The notes: generated by a model not told the origin, from the letters alone. A stretch of DNA of 64,000 nt from Bretschneidera sinensis (GCA_023935145.1 CM043702.1:77903320-77967319), one strand, 5' to 3'. Positions 1-10,690 are shown, counted from the first letter of the stretch. A program made the numbers and translations.

Positions 1-1249
1 CGGAAATTATAGAAAAAGAAAATAGAAAAATAAAGCAAAAATGATGGGTCCTATCGAGCTTGCTTAAAAACTCGAAAAGATTCGACCCAAGATGACCCGA
101 CCCAATTAACTTGAGACCCGAATCAAGACCAATACGACCTAAGCCTGACCATAGATGACCTGATACCTGACCCGACCAGACTCGCGACCTGAAATGATCC
201 AAACTCGAATGACCCAACGCGATTGCCACCTCTATGTTTGAGAAATTGGTTCATCCTTTTTTATTTTGTCTTTAAGTTAATTTATACATGTTTCTTGTTT
301 TGCCTTTAAATATATCTACCAGAATTTTCTCTTGCTTTAGTTGATGAATGTATTATATCTATAGATCGCTGGAGGATTTGAAAAGTTTGTTATTTATTTA
401 ATAGTTCATTATTTTGGTTGGTTCAAGTTTTATTCTACTTTATTGCTTGTGCATCATTATATCTACATAAAATCTACTTTCTTAGGTTAAAAAATGAAAT
501 AAAGAGTTTATGTCTATAATGAACTCTTAAGGTTGGATTCTTGGATAAGGACTAGCAATCATAGTGATTGCGCAAAAAAAGTTGTTGGATTTTTGTGTTT
601 TTATGAATTCTAACCTAAGAGCAGCAAAGTAGAAGATTGTAATTTAATGGAAATGAAATTGCTTGCAAATGCAGAAATTAAAGAAACAAAAGTAAATTAC
701 AGGAGTAAAGGAATTGAAAGACATTGACAAAAATTAAAGGCACAAATGTAAAGGAAAGATAAATGACCATTATAGGTTTTTTTTATTGATAAAATGGTTC
801 CTACAAATAGTAAATTTTGTACTATTTATACATCAACAGGTTAAGAATCCATAACTTACAAAAACTACATAACCACAAGATCTTTTGACTTCCTTCACTA
901 GTGGATTGCTAGCTAGACATTTGACATTTAAATCATACTAGAATCCAGAGGATCTTAAGAATCCAGAGGATCCTAAGGATCCTAACGTTGAATCTTCACA
1001 TTGATAAAGTTGTATGAGCTTGTCCAAACATACCAATGAACTTATCAGTAGGAGAATCCATAGATTCAAACATGAGTTGAATCCCTCATATCCATGAGTA
1101 TGCAAAACATAGTCATTTAGGATCCATAAGATGCCTTTTTCAAGGATCCTTGCACAAGCTAGCAGGATTTAGGCATCATCAATGTCCCATGCTTTCTAGT
1201 AATGTGCCTTGCAGATTTGGGCATAAAATTTTTCCATTCAAATTTGGAC
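1..1249. other. AT-rich non-coding flank, no recognisable gene
   Basis: I see no long reading frame, RNA gene or LTR here. The first 220 bases contain a degenerate GACCCGA/ATGACC-type repeat. The rest is AT-rich with a short duplication of GAATCCAGAGGATC near 940-975. This is the left part of the sequence into which Tat-A inserted; it continues at 28867. Confidence 0.6.
60..222. repeat. degenerate GACCCGA-type short repeat
   Basis: Units like GACCCGA, GACCCAA and GACCTGA recur about every 7-12 bases without a strict period. It reads as a decayed simple repeat. No coding or promoter role is visible. Confidence 0.5.
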
Positions 1250-1254
1250 CATGG
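1250..1254. repeat. left target site duplication of Tat-A (catgg)
   Basis: The bases catgg directly precede the LTR start TGTTAATGCC. The same five bases follow the far LTR end at 28862-28866. Confidence 0.85.
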
Positions 1255-1490
1255 TGTTAATGCCGAAAATATGTTGCTAAACTGGAGGTCGATGCTTCAA
1301 TGCCTGCACAAGGAAATATGGGTGAACTAGGGGATCACCAGAGGGAAAAAGGTGGTGATTCCTCCGAGGACACTCTAACGTTCTTGTTAACATAAGGTTT
1401 TGAGGAAGAGAGAGATGTGATCAGTGCTCTAGTAATGAGTTCGTAAAAACTGAAGATGATTTGGGTTTACATACTTGGGACTTTTTATAG

Positions 1491-1518
1491 CATTCTAGAG
1501 GTGAGGTCCCCCACGTGG
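1491..1518 (-). promoter_or_regulatory. LTR core promoter of Tat-A: TATA box and G-box
   Basis: On the minus strand the G-box CCACGTGG (1511-1518) lies 10 bp upstream of CTATAAAAAG (1491-1500). The same pair is kept in the 5' LTR at 14942-14951 and 14972-14979. Initiation would lie about 30 bp further left. The assignment rests on motif and position only. Confidence 0.6.
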
Positions 1519-1683
1519 TACGGATGGTGCGATCCTGGAGATCTGGTCCTCCATCGAAAGGTCTAGTTGCGTGTCTTTGGGATGGTTGTAATCCCTATAA
1601 TCAAGCTTTCATGTTTGCATGGGGATTCCGGGAGTGGTGGCGACTACCCACGGCTTTGCTCAAGTGTTAGTATACCGTTGGAT

Positions 1684-1850
1684 GAGGATCGTCCATGTGT
1701 CGCTGTGCTATTGGGTATGAACCGCCTACATGTCTCTGGGTTATTGGACGAGGATCGTCCACGTGTCGCTGTGCTATTGGGTAAGAACCGCCTACGTATC
1801 GTTAGACTATTGGTTGAGGATCGCCTACGTATCGTTAGACTATTGATTGC
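1684..1850 (-). repeat. 33-bp tandem array in Tat-A U3 with ACGTG cores
   Basis: Five units of exactly 33 bp follow one another, alternating between a GGATCGTCCACGTGTC form and a GAACCGCCTACGTGTC form. Each unit holds an ACGTG or decayed ATGTG/ACGTA core in the ABRE/G-box style. The array lies upstream of the LTR TATA box and recurs in the 5' LTR at about 15133-15261 and 28753-28850. It looks like an amplified enhancer unit. Confidence 0.75.
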
Positions 1851-1911
1851 TCGGACTATTGGGTAAGCCTAGCATATTGACTATTGGTGGGTGCATCTAT
1901 TGGTTACATCA

Positions 1912-1930
1912 AAGGCCCCCCCACTTCCTT
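1912..1930 (-). other. polypurine tract of Tat-A
   Basis: The minus strand reads AAGGAAGTGGGGGGGCCTT immediately before the 3' LTR start. This is the expected plus-strand priming site for reverse transcription. Confidence 0.75.
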
Positions 1931-1959
1931 AAGTACATTTGTGTGCCCTAAGGAAGTAT

Positions 1960-2910
1960 GATAAGGCTCGGTCTTGGGGACGTTGGTCCGAGCATATGAG
2001 CAGCAGTCAATATGCTAGGCTTTGGAGACGTTGGTCTGAGCATATGAGCAGCTCTCAATATGCTCGGCCTTGGAGATGTTAGTTCTAGTATATGAGCAGC
2101 AGTCAATATGCTCAACCTTGGAGACATTGATCTGAGCATATGAGCAGCAGTCAATATGTTTGGCCTTGGAGACGTTGGTCCGAGCATATGAGAAACAGTC
2201 AATATACTCGGCATTAGAGATGTTGGTCTGAGCATATTGGCCATATAAGCAGCAGTCAATATGCTCGGCCTTGGAGACATTAGTCTGAGCATGTGAGCTG
2301 TAGTCAATATGCTTGGGCTTCAAGATGTTGGTCCGAGCATATGAGAAGTAGTCAATATGCTTGACTTTTGAGACGCTGGTCCGAGTATATGAGCAGTAGT
2401 CAATATGCTTGGTCTTGGAGACGTTGGTCATAGCATATGAGCAGCAGTCAATATGCTCGACCTTGGAGATCTGGTCTGAGCATATGCGCAACAGTCATTA
2501 TGCTCAGCTTTGAAAACGTTGGTCTAATCATATGAGCAGTAGTCAATATGCTCGGCCTTAGAGATGTTGGTCTGAGTATGTGAGTAGCCATCAATATGCT
2601 TGGCCTTGGAGACATTGGTCCGAGCATGTGAACAGCAGTCAATATGCTCGGCCTTAGAGATGTTGGTCCGAGCATATGAGCAGCAGTCAATGTGCTTGAC
2701 CTTGGAAACATTAGTCCGATAATGTGAGTAGCAGTCAATATGCTCGGTCTTGGAGACGTTGGTCCGAGCATATGAGCTACAGTCAATATGCTATGCCTTA
2801 GAAATGTTGGTATGAGCATATGAGAAGCAGTCAATATGCTCGGCCTTGGAGATGTTAGTCCGAGCATGTGAGCAGCAGTCAATATGCTCGGCCTTGGAGA
2901 CCTTCAATCT
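1960..2910. repeat. 48-bp tandem array in the Tat-A 3' untranslated region
   Basis: About 19-20 units of 48 bp, each containing GAGCATATGAGCAGCAGTCA followed by ATATGCTCGGCCTTGGAGAC-like sequence. Because 48 is a multiple of three, two minus-strand frames stay open and read as 16-residue repeats. I take these as by-products of the repeat, not proteins. An inverted array of the same unit sits at 57442-57790. Tat-lineage elements are known for variable tandem repeats in this position. Confidence 0.85.
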
Positions 2911-3339
2911 GGGCTGTTCATTTTTTTTGTCCTTAATGGATTTTTAGACTTCTTTTCCTGGAGTTTTTGGTGAATTCTTGGGCTTTTTATTTTGAAGTTT
3001 TTGGTGGATTCTTTGGCTTATTTTTTTGGAGTTTTTGGTGGACTTTTGGGCTTCTTGCCTTTTTGGGCCTAGATCGAACCTTTGGTGTTGGGCCCTAGGT
3101 AATCCTTTTTACCTTCTAGGCCCAACAAGATGATACTTGGGTGTGCTTCATAACCCTTTTACACATGGTAGTAGAGTGGAAACGACGGTATCATTATTGA
3201 TTGGTTCCCTTGGGGAATAGAACGACACCTCGAGCAGGCAAAACATCACGTCATTGCGACTAGGGGCTCTTAGGGAAAGTAAAAGTAGCCTCGGTTACTT
3301 CAACCATCATGTCCTCCCAATTGTAAGGTTTAACTCTCC
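2911..3339. other. Tat-A spacer between tandem array and antisense gene
   Basis: T-rich sequence with four short repeats of GGAGTTTTTGGTGGA-like blocks (2955-3050), then unique sequence leading to the TATA box at 3362. No coding region is visible. This stretch should hold the upstream part of the antisense promoter. Confidence 0.5.
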
Positions 3340-3420
3340 TCGTTTGTCATGCCTCTCTTCCTATATAAGGGTGTTTGCTCCTCATTTTACTTCACTTCAC
3401 TTCACTTCACTTGTAAACAG
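3340..3420 (+). promoter_or_regulatory. promoter of the Tat-A antisense gene
   Basis: TATATAAGG at 3362-3370 is preceded by a CATGCCTCTCTTCC-like tract and followed by a CTTCACTTCACTT-rich stretch. Tat-B has the same arrangement at 39459-39467, with TATATAAGG followed by TTTTCACTTCATTCAC. Conservation in two diverged elements, on the strand opposite to gag-pol, supports a dedicated promoter. Confidence 0.7.
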
Positions 3421-5575
3421 AGAAGAAATTTGAGAGCCTACATACTCATCCAAAAAGTTTGAGAGTGCTCGGAGTTGTCTTGAGTTTCAACGGTGATTGA
3501 GGTTCGAGGGTGGTTGAGGTTCCACGGTGCTTGAGCTTCGAGGGTGCATGGGGCTTTGGTTGAGGAGGAAATGCTCGGGCCATCATATTTTGGTGAGTTT
3601 TTTATATCTATTTTTTCATATCTTCAGTAGATAGATTTCACGATAGGCCCAGTAGTGGTAGTGATGATAGTATGTCCAGGGAGACGGGTCGAGCTCGTCC
3701 TCCATCGAGAGTGAGTCCTCGGATGGTGCCGAGGCAAGGGAGGGGCCACTGGCCATGGTGCCTTATGTGGCAGTGGAAGAGGGGGAGTATGAATAGGACT
3801 CTACCTCTAGGGGTGAGGATGAGGTAGATACTACCCTAATCGAGTAGAGGGATATGGCTATGGAGGAGAGGGTGTAGTGGATGTTTGCAGTGAATACTGT
3901 ACCCAGCCAAATGGAGGAGGAGGATCTAGAGGTGATTTGTAAGACATACCATATTCCCGAGGAGTATGTCCTTAGGCCAGTCAGGGTTGGGGAGAGGGCA
4001 TGTGATGTCTTTTCGAGTTACACACCCTATGAAATATGTGTGTATGAGTAACATATAAAGGTCGGGCTCCGATTTCTTTTTCATCCCTTCTTTTGCGCAG
4101 TGCTAAGGTGCTTTGACATAGCACTGTGCCAACTGGTACCAAACTCGGTGCGGTTGATTATGGCCTTTATCTGCGTTTGCACAAAGGTGGGGGGACTGAT
4201 GAACATCGATGTCTTCAAGGCCCACTTCCAGATAAGCAAGCACAGCTAAACTGGGTGGGTCTTGATCAGCTTGAGGGCGAAAAGAAGGTTACTGATGCCC
4301 TCTTTGATTAAAAGGTGGAAGAAGTCCTTTTTCTTCGTCCAAAGTGAGAGGAGTTTTGGGGTTCCACTCTCTTATAGCGAGGATGGGGCGGGGAAATGCA
4401 AAAAGCCGAGCCTCTTGTTCCATGAGCAAGAGACATTGAACGCCATGGTGGATGAACCTCTAGACGTGGAGGTTCTATACTACAATGAGGAATTGATGAG
4501 GTGCGATCTTTGCCCTCAATGCCCCGAGGAGTCCATAGAGAGTGGTAACCCCTGCGCCCACTACTTTATACTTATGCCTTTTTTCCTTTTGTTTATCATT
4601 CTTTTTATGTTTAGTGTTGCACTCTTGTTCGTTCATTCTTGAGCTCTCCCTTGAGCCGAGGGTTACTCCGGTTGTGCCCCAGGCTCCGTCTTCATCCCGC
4701 GGGTCCCCTTTGAGTGCGACAGTCTTCACGGCCAACTAGGGCTTGAAGATTGACTATTCTGTCTTTTCTCATCCCTAGGTGGCCCGGGAACACTTAGTCT
4801 TGGGGGTCTTGCCTTGGGACATGCTGGAGTTCTCGTGGAGGCTAATCGAGGTGCTTTGCTCCACTGATGAGGCCTTGAATTCTCAAGTAAAAAGCTCTTC
4901 ATTTCCTTTTCTTAGATTTTCTCTTTATCTCAGTAGCTAAAGATCTTTGTCTTGTTTCAATCAAATGTGCTGCTGGTGGTGTTGTCGTGCTGATGAGTAG
5001 ACACAACTGAGAAGCTGGGCAGGGCCCAGTAGATGGTGGATGAGAGTGTGGAGCTCATCCGCCAGCTATAAGCGTCTTTGGAGGTGGTCGACCAAGCCAG
5101 GGTTGAGGCCGCTCGGGAGAGGGATGTTGTTGTGGCCTCGGAGTAACGGCTCAGAAAAGAGGCCAATACTTATACTCGGAGGGTTATGGAGGATACCATG
5201 GCTGCCTTCAAGGAATCGACTTCCTATCGTGGGGCCTTCGAGGAGGAGGGGGGGTCTGTAGTACCTTGAGGGCTTCTTGGAGTCCAAGAGGAAAGCTGAG
5301 GCCTTTTACCCCAAGGCTGACTTTTTAGCTCTAAACCTAGTCAACCCTTTGGAGGATGAGCCGACCATAGTTGATGAGGGTGGCGAGGAGGAAGTAGCTG
5401 CCCAGCCAGAGGATGGGGTCGAGGCCATGGAGGAGGCATCTACCTTACGGGATAGCATGCTTGCAGGGGCCGTTGCCCCCTGAGGACTTTTTTTTCTTCA
5501 GTTTTCTTTCTTTTTGTAATTCAAGGCCGATAGTTCTTCTCTGTAACCCTATTATGTGACTTAATGAAATTGCGG
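3362..5575 (+). pseudogene. Tat-A antisense gene (Transposase_28-like protein), broken
   Basis: Reading left to right, opposite to gag-pol, translated blocks resemble the plant family Pfam calls Transposase_28 ('putative gypsy type transposon'). There is a Ser/Asp-rich N-terminus (about 3630-3680). Next comes EEEDLEVICKTYHIPEEYV (near 3915), then VGLRFLFHPFF and LVPNSVRLIMAF (4060-4165), then KRWKKSFFFV (about 4310). A charged, coiled-coil-like part (5040-5200) precedes the tail GFLESKRKAEAF with an acidic C-terminus ending at 5483. Possible introns start at the GTAACC after 4540 and the GTAAAA after 4884. Stops (for example TAA within the block near 4050) and a frameshift near 5260 break it. 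The function of this family is not established; an accessory role in the element is inference. Confidence 0.75.
5484..5575 (+). terminator. 3' end region of the Tat-A antisense gene
   Basis: After the stop codon come T-rich tracts, TTTGTAAT and the AATGAAAT near 5563, which resemble plant polyadenylation elements. The Tat-B counterpart has a perfect AATAAA at 47121. This is position- and motif-based only. Confidence 0.45.
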
Positions 5576-5644
5576 GTTTTTTCATCAATTGGTTGTCCCT
5601 TACTATAATCATACTTTTCACTTTACAACCTTAGTTCTGTGAGC

Positions 5645-6910
5645 TGATAAGTGCTCAAATAGTAATATTTAAGCCCCTTAACTTACGCTTGTTAGGCTCT
5701 TTGTTTATCTATTTCAGTAAATTCTATTTCATTTTCTTGTTTTATGTGTTTTTCACAGGGCTTTGACAAAAAGATGACAGTTTGGCGCTATAAGGAATAA
5801 AAAGTAAAGTTCTGCAATCCAGTAAGGTGCGCTCGAGCGCACCTCCCTTGTGATCAAGCGCACAGGCATACGAGCGCACACTCAAAAGGCTCGAGCGCAG
5901 ATCTATGAGATCGAGTGCACACGCTCCAGAGGCGGCAGAACCAGAATTGGAAAGAAGTCTCCAGACCTTAAATAGGAAATTAAGGTTTCGGGGCACCCTT
6001 AGATCCCTATATATAGCCTTGTAAAACACAGAAAACACACTTTTGGATTGAGCTTGAAGTTGTAAGCCTTAGAGAGGAATTGACGACTCATCTCCTCAGC
6101 ATCCTTCAGGTTTTATTTTTCTGTTTTAGTTAGTTATGGTTATGATGTTTAGTTTACTGAACATGTGTAACTAACCTCTTAGTAGGGCTCGATTGAAGCC
6201 CTAACTATGCTTTCCTATATATATGATCATTGATTACCTTTGCTAATAGCCATGTTATGATGCTTTAATTGATTAATGCCTGTGTTTATTTAAATTCCTC
6301 ATATGTGTGTGTCTGATCAACGTATGCATGTGGTATGGATAAGTTAGTTAGATCAATTTAGATGATCGAGTTCTGGGTCTAACAATAGTAACAAAAGATA
6401 TCCACATCGGATTCTTGGATTAATCAACATGGGAAACCGGGAGCGGACCAAGCCGTAGGTCCCATGTGGTTGTCGATTTCCACAGCCCTTATGCTCTCTT
6501 AAGGAACAACTCAGTATACATCATGCTGAATTCCTTAAGAGAGAAAAGAGTTAGAGTATACACCATGCCTAACTCATTGCTTAGGGAGATCAGTAGCCTA
6601 AGAAGTGGACCAAGCCCTTACAGTTGGCAACCATTAGGTATTTATGATAAGGCTATAGCATTGGCACTTTACTTAACAGGAAAGTATAGTTAGTGGTGGA
6701 TATTAAAGCCCTATGTTCTTATCATTATTAATTCGCACTAAAATATCTATTTCTATCTTTTATATTAAGAAACTAATTCTAATTCGAAATTAACCAATCC
6801 CTATGGAGATGATCTCGCACTTGCACACTATGCTACTATTGACCTTGTGCACTTACAAGTAAAACTGTACAATTATTTGCTTATTAATTTAGGTAGATAA
6901 ACGAACAACA
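5645..6910 (+). repeat. 5' LTR of Ath-A (1266 bp)
   Basis: It starts TGATAAGTGC and ends GAACAACA. The 3' copy matches from about 8262 to 9289. Features inside are a cluster of palindromic CGCTCGAGCG-type motifs (5829-5935) and a TATA box (TATATATA, 6008-6015). A small frame at 6466-6693 recurs in both copies but has no recognisable product. Confidence 0.9.
5829..6015 (+). promoter_or_regulatory. Ath-A LTR promoter: palindromic motif cluster and TATA box
   Basis: Motifs such as GTGCGCTCGAGCGCAC, GCTCGAGCGCAG and GATCGAGTGCAC recur four or five times between 5829 and 5935. The TATA box TATATATA (6008-6015) follows about 75 bp later. In the 3' LTR the TATA box has changed to TATACATA. Ath-C has a similar cluster in the same position relative to its own TATA box. 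Confidence 0.6.
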
Positions 6911-8225
6911 AATGGGGTAATTGGCCACTCAGCAGCAACAATTAATGACTTCACACGAACAGTTCATGGAAGAAACTAGACAATTTCGGACTGAGATAAG
7001 ACAAACCACTGCAAAACATGATCAAGCCATTCAAGGACTAGAGGTACAAATGGGGTAATTGGCCAAGAAACTAAGTAGTAGAAAGCAAGGTGAGCTTCCC
7101 GCCCAATCAATACCTAATCCAAGAGGATATCAGCAACTGAATGCTGTGATAACCCTAAGAAGTGGAAAGATCATAGGTGTCGATAAGCCTACACAAGCAT
7201 CTCCAGACAAAGCATCCACATCTAAGGTAAGTGAGCTGGAAAAGGTAAATGCACCTCCACCCTTCCTTCAAAGGTTAGTAAAACCTAAGAAAGAGACTAA
7301 ACTGATTGATATTTTTGAAATTTTAAGAAAGTAGAAGTAAACATTCCTTTATTAGATGCAATTAAACAAATTCCTGCATATGCTAAATTTTTGAAAGATT
7401 GTTGCACTAACAAAAGGAAGTTTGAAGAGCATGAGATAGTAGCCTTGACTGAAGAGTTAAGTGCTGTGCTATTAAGAAAACTACCACCAAAACTAAAACA
7501 TCCGGGTAGTTTTACTATTCCTTAGAGGTTAGGTAACCAACTATTCGAGCATGCACTACTGGATCTAGGAGTGAGTGTCAATCTATTGCCATACAGTGTG
7601 TTCGAGACCCTAGGTTTGGGGGAGCTTTAACCAACCTCCATCACTTTGCAACTGGCTGACAGAAGCCTCAAACGACCAAGAGGTATTCTTGAGGATGTTT
7701 TGGTAAGAGTAGGTAAATTTATTTTACTTGCTGATTTTATTGTCTTAGATAGGGAAGAATGTCCTATGCCATTACCACTCCCCATCATCTTAGGAAGACC
7801 CTTTATGATAACTACTGACACAAATATTAGTTCAAAAAGGGGCATTGTCATGATGAAAGTAAATGATGAGGAGATAGAATTCAAAATATTCAATACATTA
7901 AAATCAGCCAAAGATGATAATGAATATTCTAATGTAAGCTTAAGGCAAGGTGTTGTCGAGCATGTTTTTCAGGTCCATAACATTGCTCCATTGGAGACCA
8001 CCCTACACCATGGTGTCACAAGATTGAATAATGAGCCAGAGGACGAAGATGTGATTAAAGACATCAAAAAGCTATGCACCCTCTCAAGAACACACCAAAG
8101 CCTCCGAGTAAGTATACTCCTTTAGTTGAACCCCCTGAACTTACTAATACTACTTTTCTCTATTCTACTATTCAGGCACCAAAATTGAAGATGAAGTAGC
8201 TGTCAAGGGCATTTAAACCACTGGA
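6911..8225 (+). pseudogene. Ath-A remnant gag C-terminus and protease
   Basis: The first readable block is the Athila gag tail, with QMG-stop-LAKKLS at about 7048-7075 and ITLRSGK at about 7150. A frameshift at about 7332 is followed by the lead-in to the retropepsin. The protease active site reads ALLDLGVSVNLLPYS (about 7555-7600), matching the D-L-G-A/V-S form typical of Athila. It then continues through LQLADRSLKRPRGILEDVLV and the flap-side motif PIILGRPF. The sequence ends shortly after, with RT, RNase H and integrase absent. A 20-nt direct repeat at 6908-6927 and 7046-7065 marks the junction where PBS and gag were lost. Confidence 0.8.
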
Positions 8226-8261
8226 TGTGGGCTCTAAGTACCCCCTTCAAAGAAAGTAGCA

Positions 8262-9289
8262 CACATGCGCTCGAGTGCGGATCTATACGATCGAGCACAC
8301 ACGCTTCAGAGGCGGCAGAACCAGAATTGGAAAGGAGTCTCCAGACCTTAAATAGGAAATTAGGGTTTCAGGGCACCTTTAGAGCCTTATACATAGCCTT
8401 TTAAAACACAAAAACACACTTTTGGATTGAGCTTGAAGTTGTAAGCCTTGGAGAGGAATTGACGACTCGTTTCCTCAATATCCTTCAGGTTTTATTTTTC
8501 TGTTTTAGTTAGTTATGGTTACGATGTTTAGTTTACTGAACATGTGTAACTAACCTCCTAATAGGGCTCAATTGAATCCATAACTATGCTTTCCTATATG
8601 TATGATCATTGATTACCTTTGCTAATAGCCATGTTATGATGCTTTAATTGATTAATGCCTGTGTTTATTTAAATTCCTCATATGTGTGTGTCTGATCAAC
8701 GTATGCATGTGGTATGGATAAGTTAGTTAGATCAAGTTGGATGATTGAGTCATGGGTCTAACAATAGCAACAAAAGATATCCACGCTGGATTCTTGGATT
8801 AATCAACATGGGAAATCGGGAGCGAACCAAGCCCTAGGTCCCATGTGGTTGTCGATTTCCACAACCCTTATGCTCTCTTAAGGAACAACTCAGTATACAT
8901 CATGTTGAATCCCTTCAGAGAGAAAATAGTTAGAGCATACACCATGCCTAACTCGTTGCTTAGGGAGATCAATAGCCTAAGGAGTGGACCAAGCCCTTAT
9001 GGTTGGCAACCATTAGGTATTCATGGTAGGGCTATAGCATTGGCACTTTACTTAACAGGAAAGGATAGTTAGTGGTGGATATCAAAGCCCTATGTTCTTA
9101 TCATTATTAATTCACACTCAAACATCTATTTCTATCTTTTATATTGAGAAACTAATTCTAATTCGAAATTAACCAATCCTTGTGGAGATGATCTCGTACT
9201 TGCACACTATACTACTATTGACCTTGTGCACTTGCAAGTAAAACTGTATGATTATTTGCTTATTAATTTAGGTAGATAAATGAACAACA
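8262..9289 (+). repeat. 3' LTR of Ath-A, truncated at its 5' side
   Basis: It matches 5880-6910 of the 5' LTR, starting within the palindromic motif cluster. It ends ACAACA directly before the duplication tgagc. About 235 bp of the normal LTR start and any polypurine tract are missing. Confidence 0.85.
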
Positions 9290-9311
9290 TGAGCCACACT
9301 CGAGGCATATG

Positions 9312-10690
9312 CTATTGGTAGAACTTTTGGAGGTTCTCGGTGTTCCAAATGCAAGGAATCGGTTTGCGACTTATTTCCTCGAGCTTGAAGGTGCCGGATC
9401 GACATACCCTTTTAATGCGATATGGACCTTACCAGTTTCGGACAAGATTCTCTATTTCTCGTGGATGAGATACTTCGCTCTTTCGTAGGACGAGGTCATA
9501 TAACTCGAAGTTTCTTCTTCAGACCCGAGAGTTATAATACTTGGCGAGCTCTACTGATAAGCGGCTAATCGAATTTGGGCCTTATCTTGAGCTTTGTCGA
9601 TAAGATCGGCTTTCATCTGTAGTGCCTCTTTGTTGTTACCATTTTTGAAATTCTATACTCGAGTGAGGGTACCTCAATTTTTAAGGGGATGACCGCTTCG
9701 GAGTTGTATGCCATGAAGAAGGGGGTTTCTACTGTGAGTGGTCGGGCGGTGGTTCGGTACACTCAAAGTATGTTTGGTAAGTGGTTGGCCCATTGTTTGT
9801 CTGCCTCATGGAGGGTCAGTTGTATGCCTTGTAGAAGTGTCTTGTTGGTTACTTCGGCCTGTTCATTAGCCTGCGGGTACCTGATGAAGGAGAATCAGTG
9901 TTCGATGTGCAGTTCTTCGCAAAACGCTTTGAATCGAGCAATATCAAATTGTTTGCCGTTGTCGGTTACCAGTATACGGGGAACGCTGAAATGGCACACT
10001 ATGAACTTCCGAATGAAGCTTCAATCTTGATAGTTGGTTATGCTAGACAGTGGTTCCACCTTTACCTACTTAGTGAAGTAATCTATCACCATGACGAGGT
10101 GCTTTCATTGACTGGGCGCTCCAGTGGAGGGGCTGAGGAGATCCATCTCCTACATGGCGAAAGGAGAATGGGCTAGTGATCGAGGTAATAGGGTTAGCCG
10201 GTCGGTGGGGTACTGGAGAGTACCGATGATAGCTTTTGAACTTCTTGACTAATTTCATGGCCTTTTTTTGCATCTTGGGGCCAGTAGTAGCCTTGTCGCA
10301 GTATTTTGAAGGCCAGGGCCTGACCGCCTAGGTGGCTTTCGTATATTCCTTCGTGAACCTCCTAGAGGGCATAGTTAGCTTCGGTGGGCCCCAGACACCT
10401 TAGGTAGCATGTTGTGATGCCTCTTTTGTATAATTGGTGGTCTATGACCGTATACCATGATGCTTGGGAGACGATCTTCTTGGCTTCACCTCTTTGGTCG
10501 GGGAGTTGGCCATCCTGTAAATATCGGAGGATCGGATTTACCCAGGTTTCTCCTTCGGTTATTAGTAACACGGGGATCTCTTCAATACTTGAGGCGACGA
10601 GTGTTTCGAGGTAGACCACCTGTGTGGGCTCGAGCTGGCGGAAGAAGGCAAGTCGAGCCATGGAATCAACGTTCGAGTTTTCCATCCGGG
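9312..10690 (-). pseudogene. Tat-A integrase (C-terminal part of pol), broken
   Basis: Read on the minus strand, the N-terminal segment (10685-10362) gives a linker and the start of the zinc-binding region. A decayed catalytic core follows. The C-terminal end is the Tat signature GTFKLEE...IPCIWNTENLQKFYQ, ending at a TAG at 9312-9314. Several stops and frameshifts interrupt the core (10050-10300), so the catalytic residues cannot be lined up with confidence. In the living element this enzyme inserts the cDNA. Tat-B ends its pol in the same way at 47351. Confidence 0.8.

Larger units (their letters stand above)
1255..1911 (-). repeat. 3' LTR of Tat-A (657 bp)
   Basis: It matches 14712-15261 plus 28753-28861 along its length. 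On the minus strand it starts TGATGTAACC and ends GGCATTAACA. A TATA box (CTATAAAAAG) reads leftward at 1491-1500, with a G-box CCACGTGG at 1511-1518 just upstream. A 33-bp tandem array with ACGTG cores fills the U3 upstream of that. By eye the two LTR copies differ at roughly one base in ten, so the insertion is old. Confidence 0.9.
5640..9294 (+). mobile_element. Ath-A: truncated Athila-lineage LTR retrotransposon inside Tat-A
   Basis: The element spans 5645-9289 with the duplication tgagc at 5640-5644 and 9290-9294, so it inserted as a complete unit. The internal region has since lost its primer binding site, most of gag and everything after protease. The 3' LTR has lost about its first 235 bp. 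It separates the Tat-A antisense gene from the end of Tat-A integrase; without it those two would lie about 100 bp apart, tail to tail. The LTR copies look about 95% alike, so this is one of the younger insertions here. Confidence 0.9.

Noticed and set aside
1948..2882. Minus-strand open frames of 119-158 codons with 16-residue repeats
   Set aside because: They follow from a 48-bp tandem repeat whose length is a multiple of three. Two different frames are open over the same units, and nothing suggests selection on either protein.
5742..6038. 98-codon minus-strand frame in the Ath-A LTR
   Set aside because: It lies across the U3 promoter region on the strand opposite to the element, has no recognisable motif and does not persist in the 3' LTR.
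6466..6693. 75-codon frame repeated in both Ath-A LTRs (also 8845-9072)
   Set aside because: Its duplication is explained by LTR identity. No motif or start context supports a protein.
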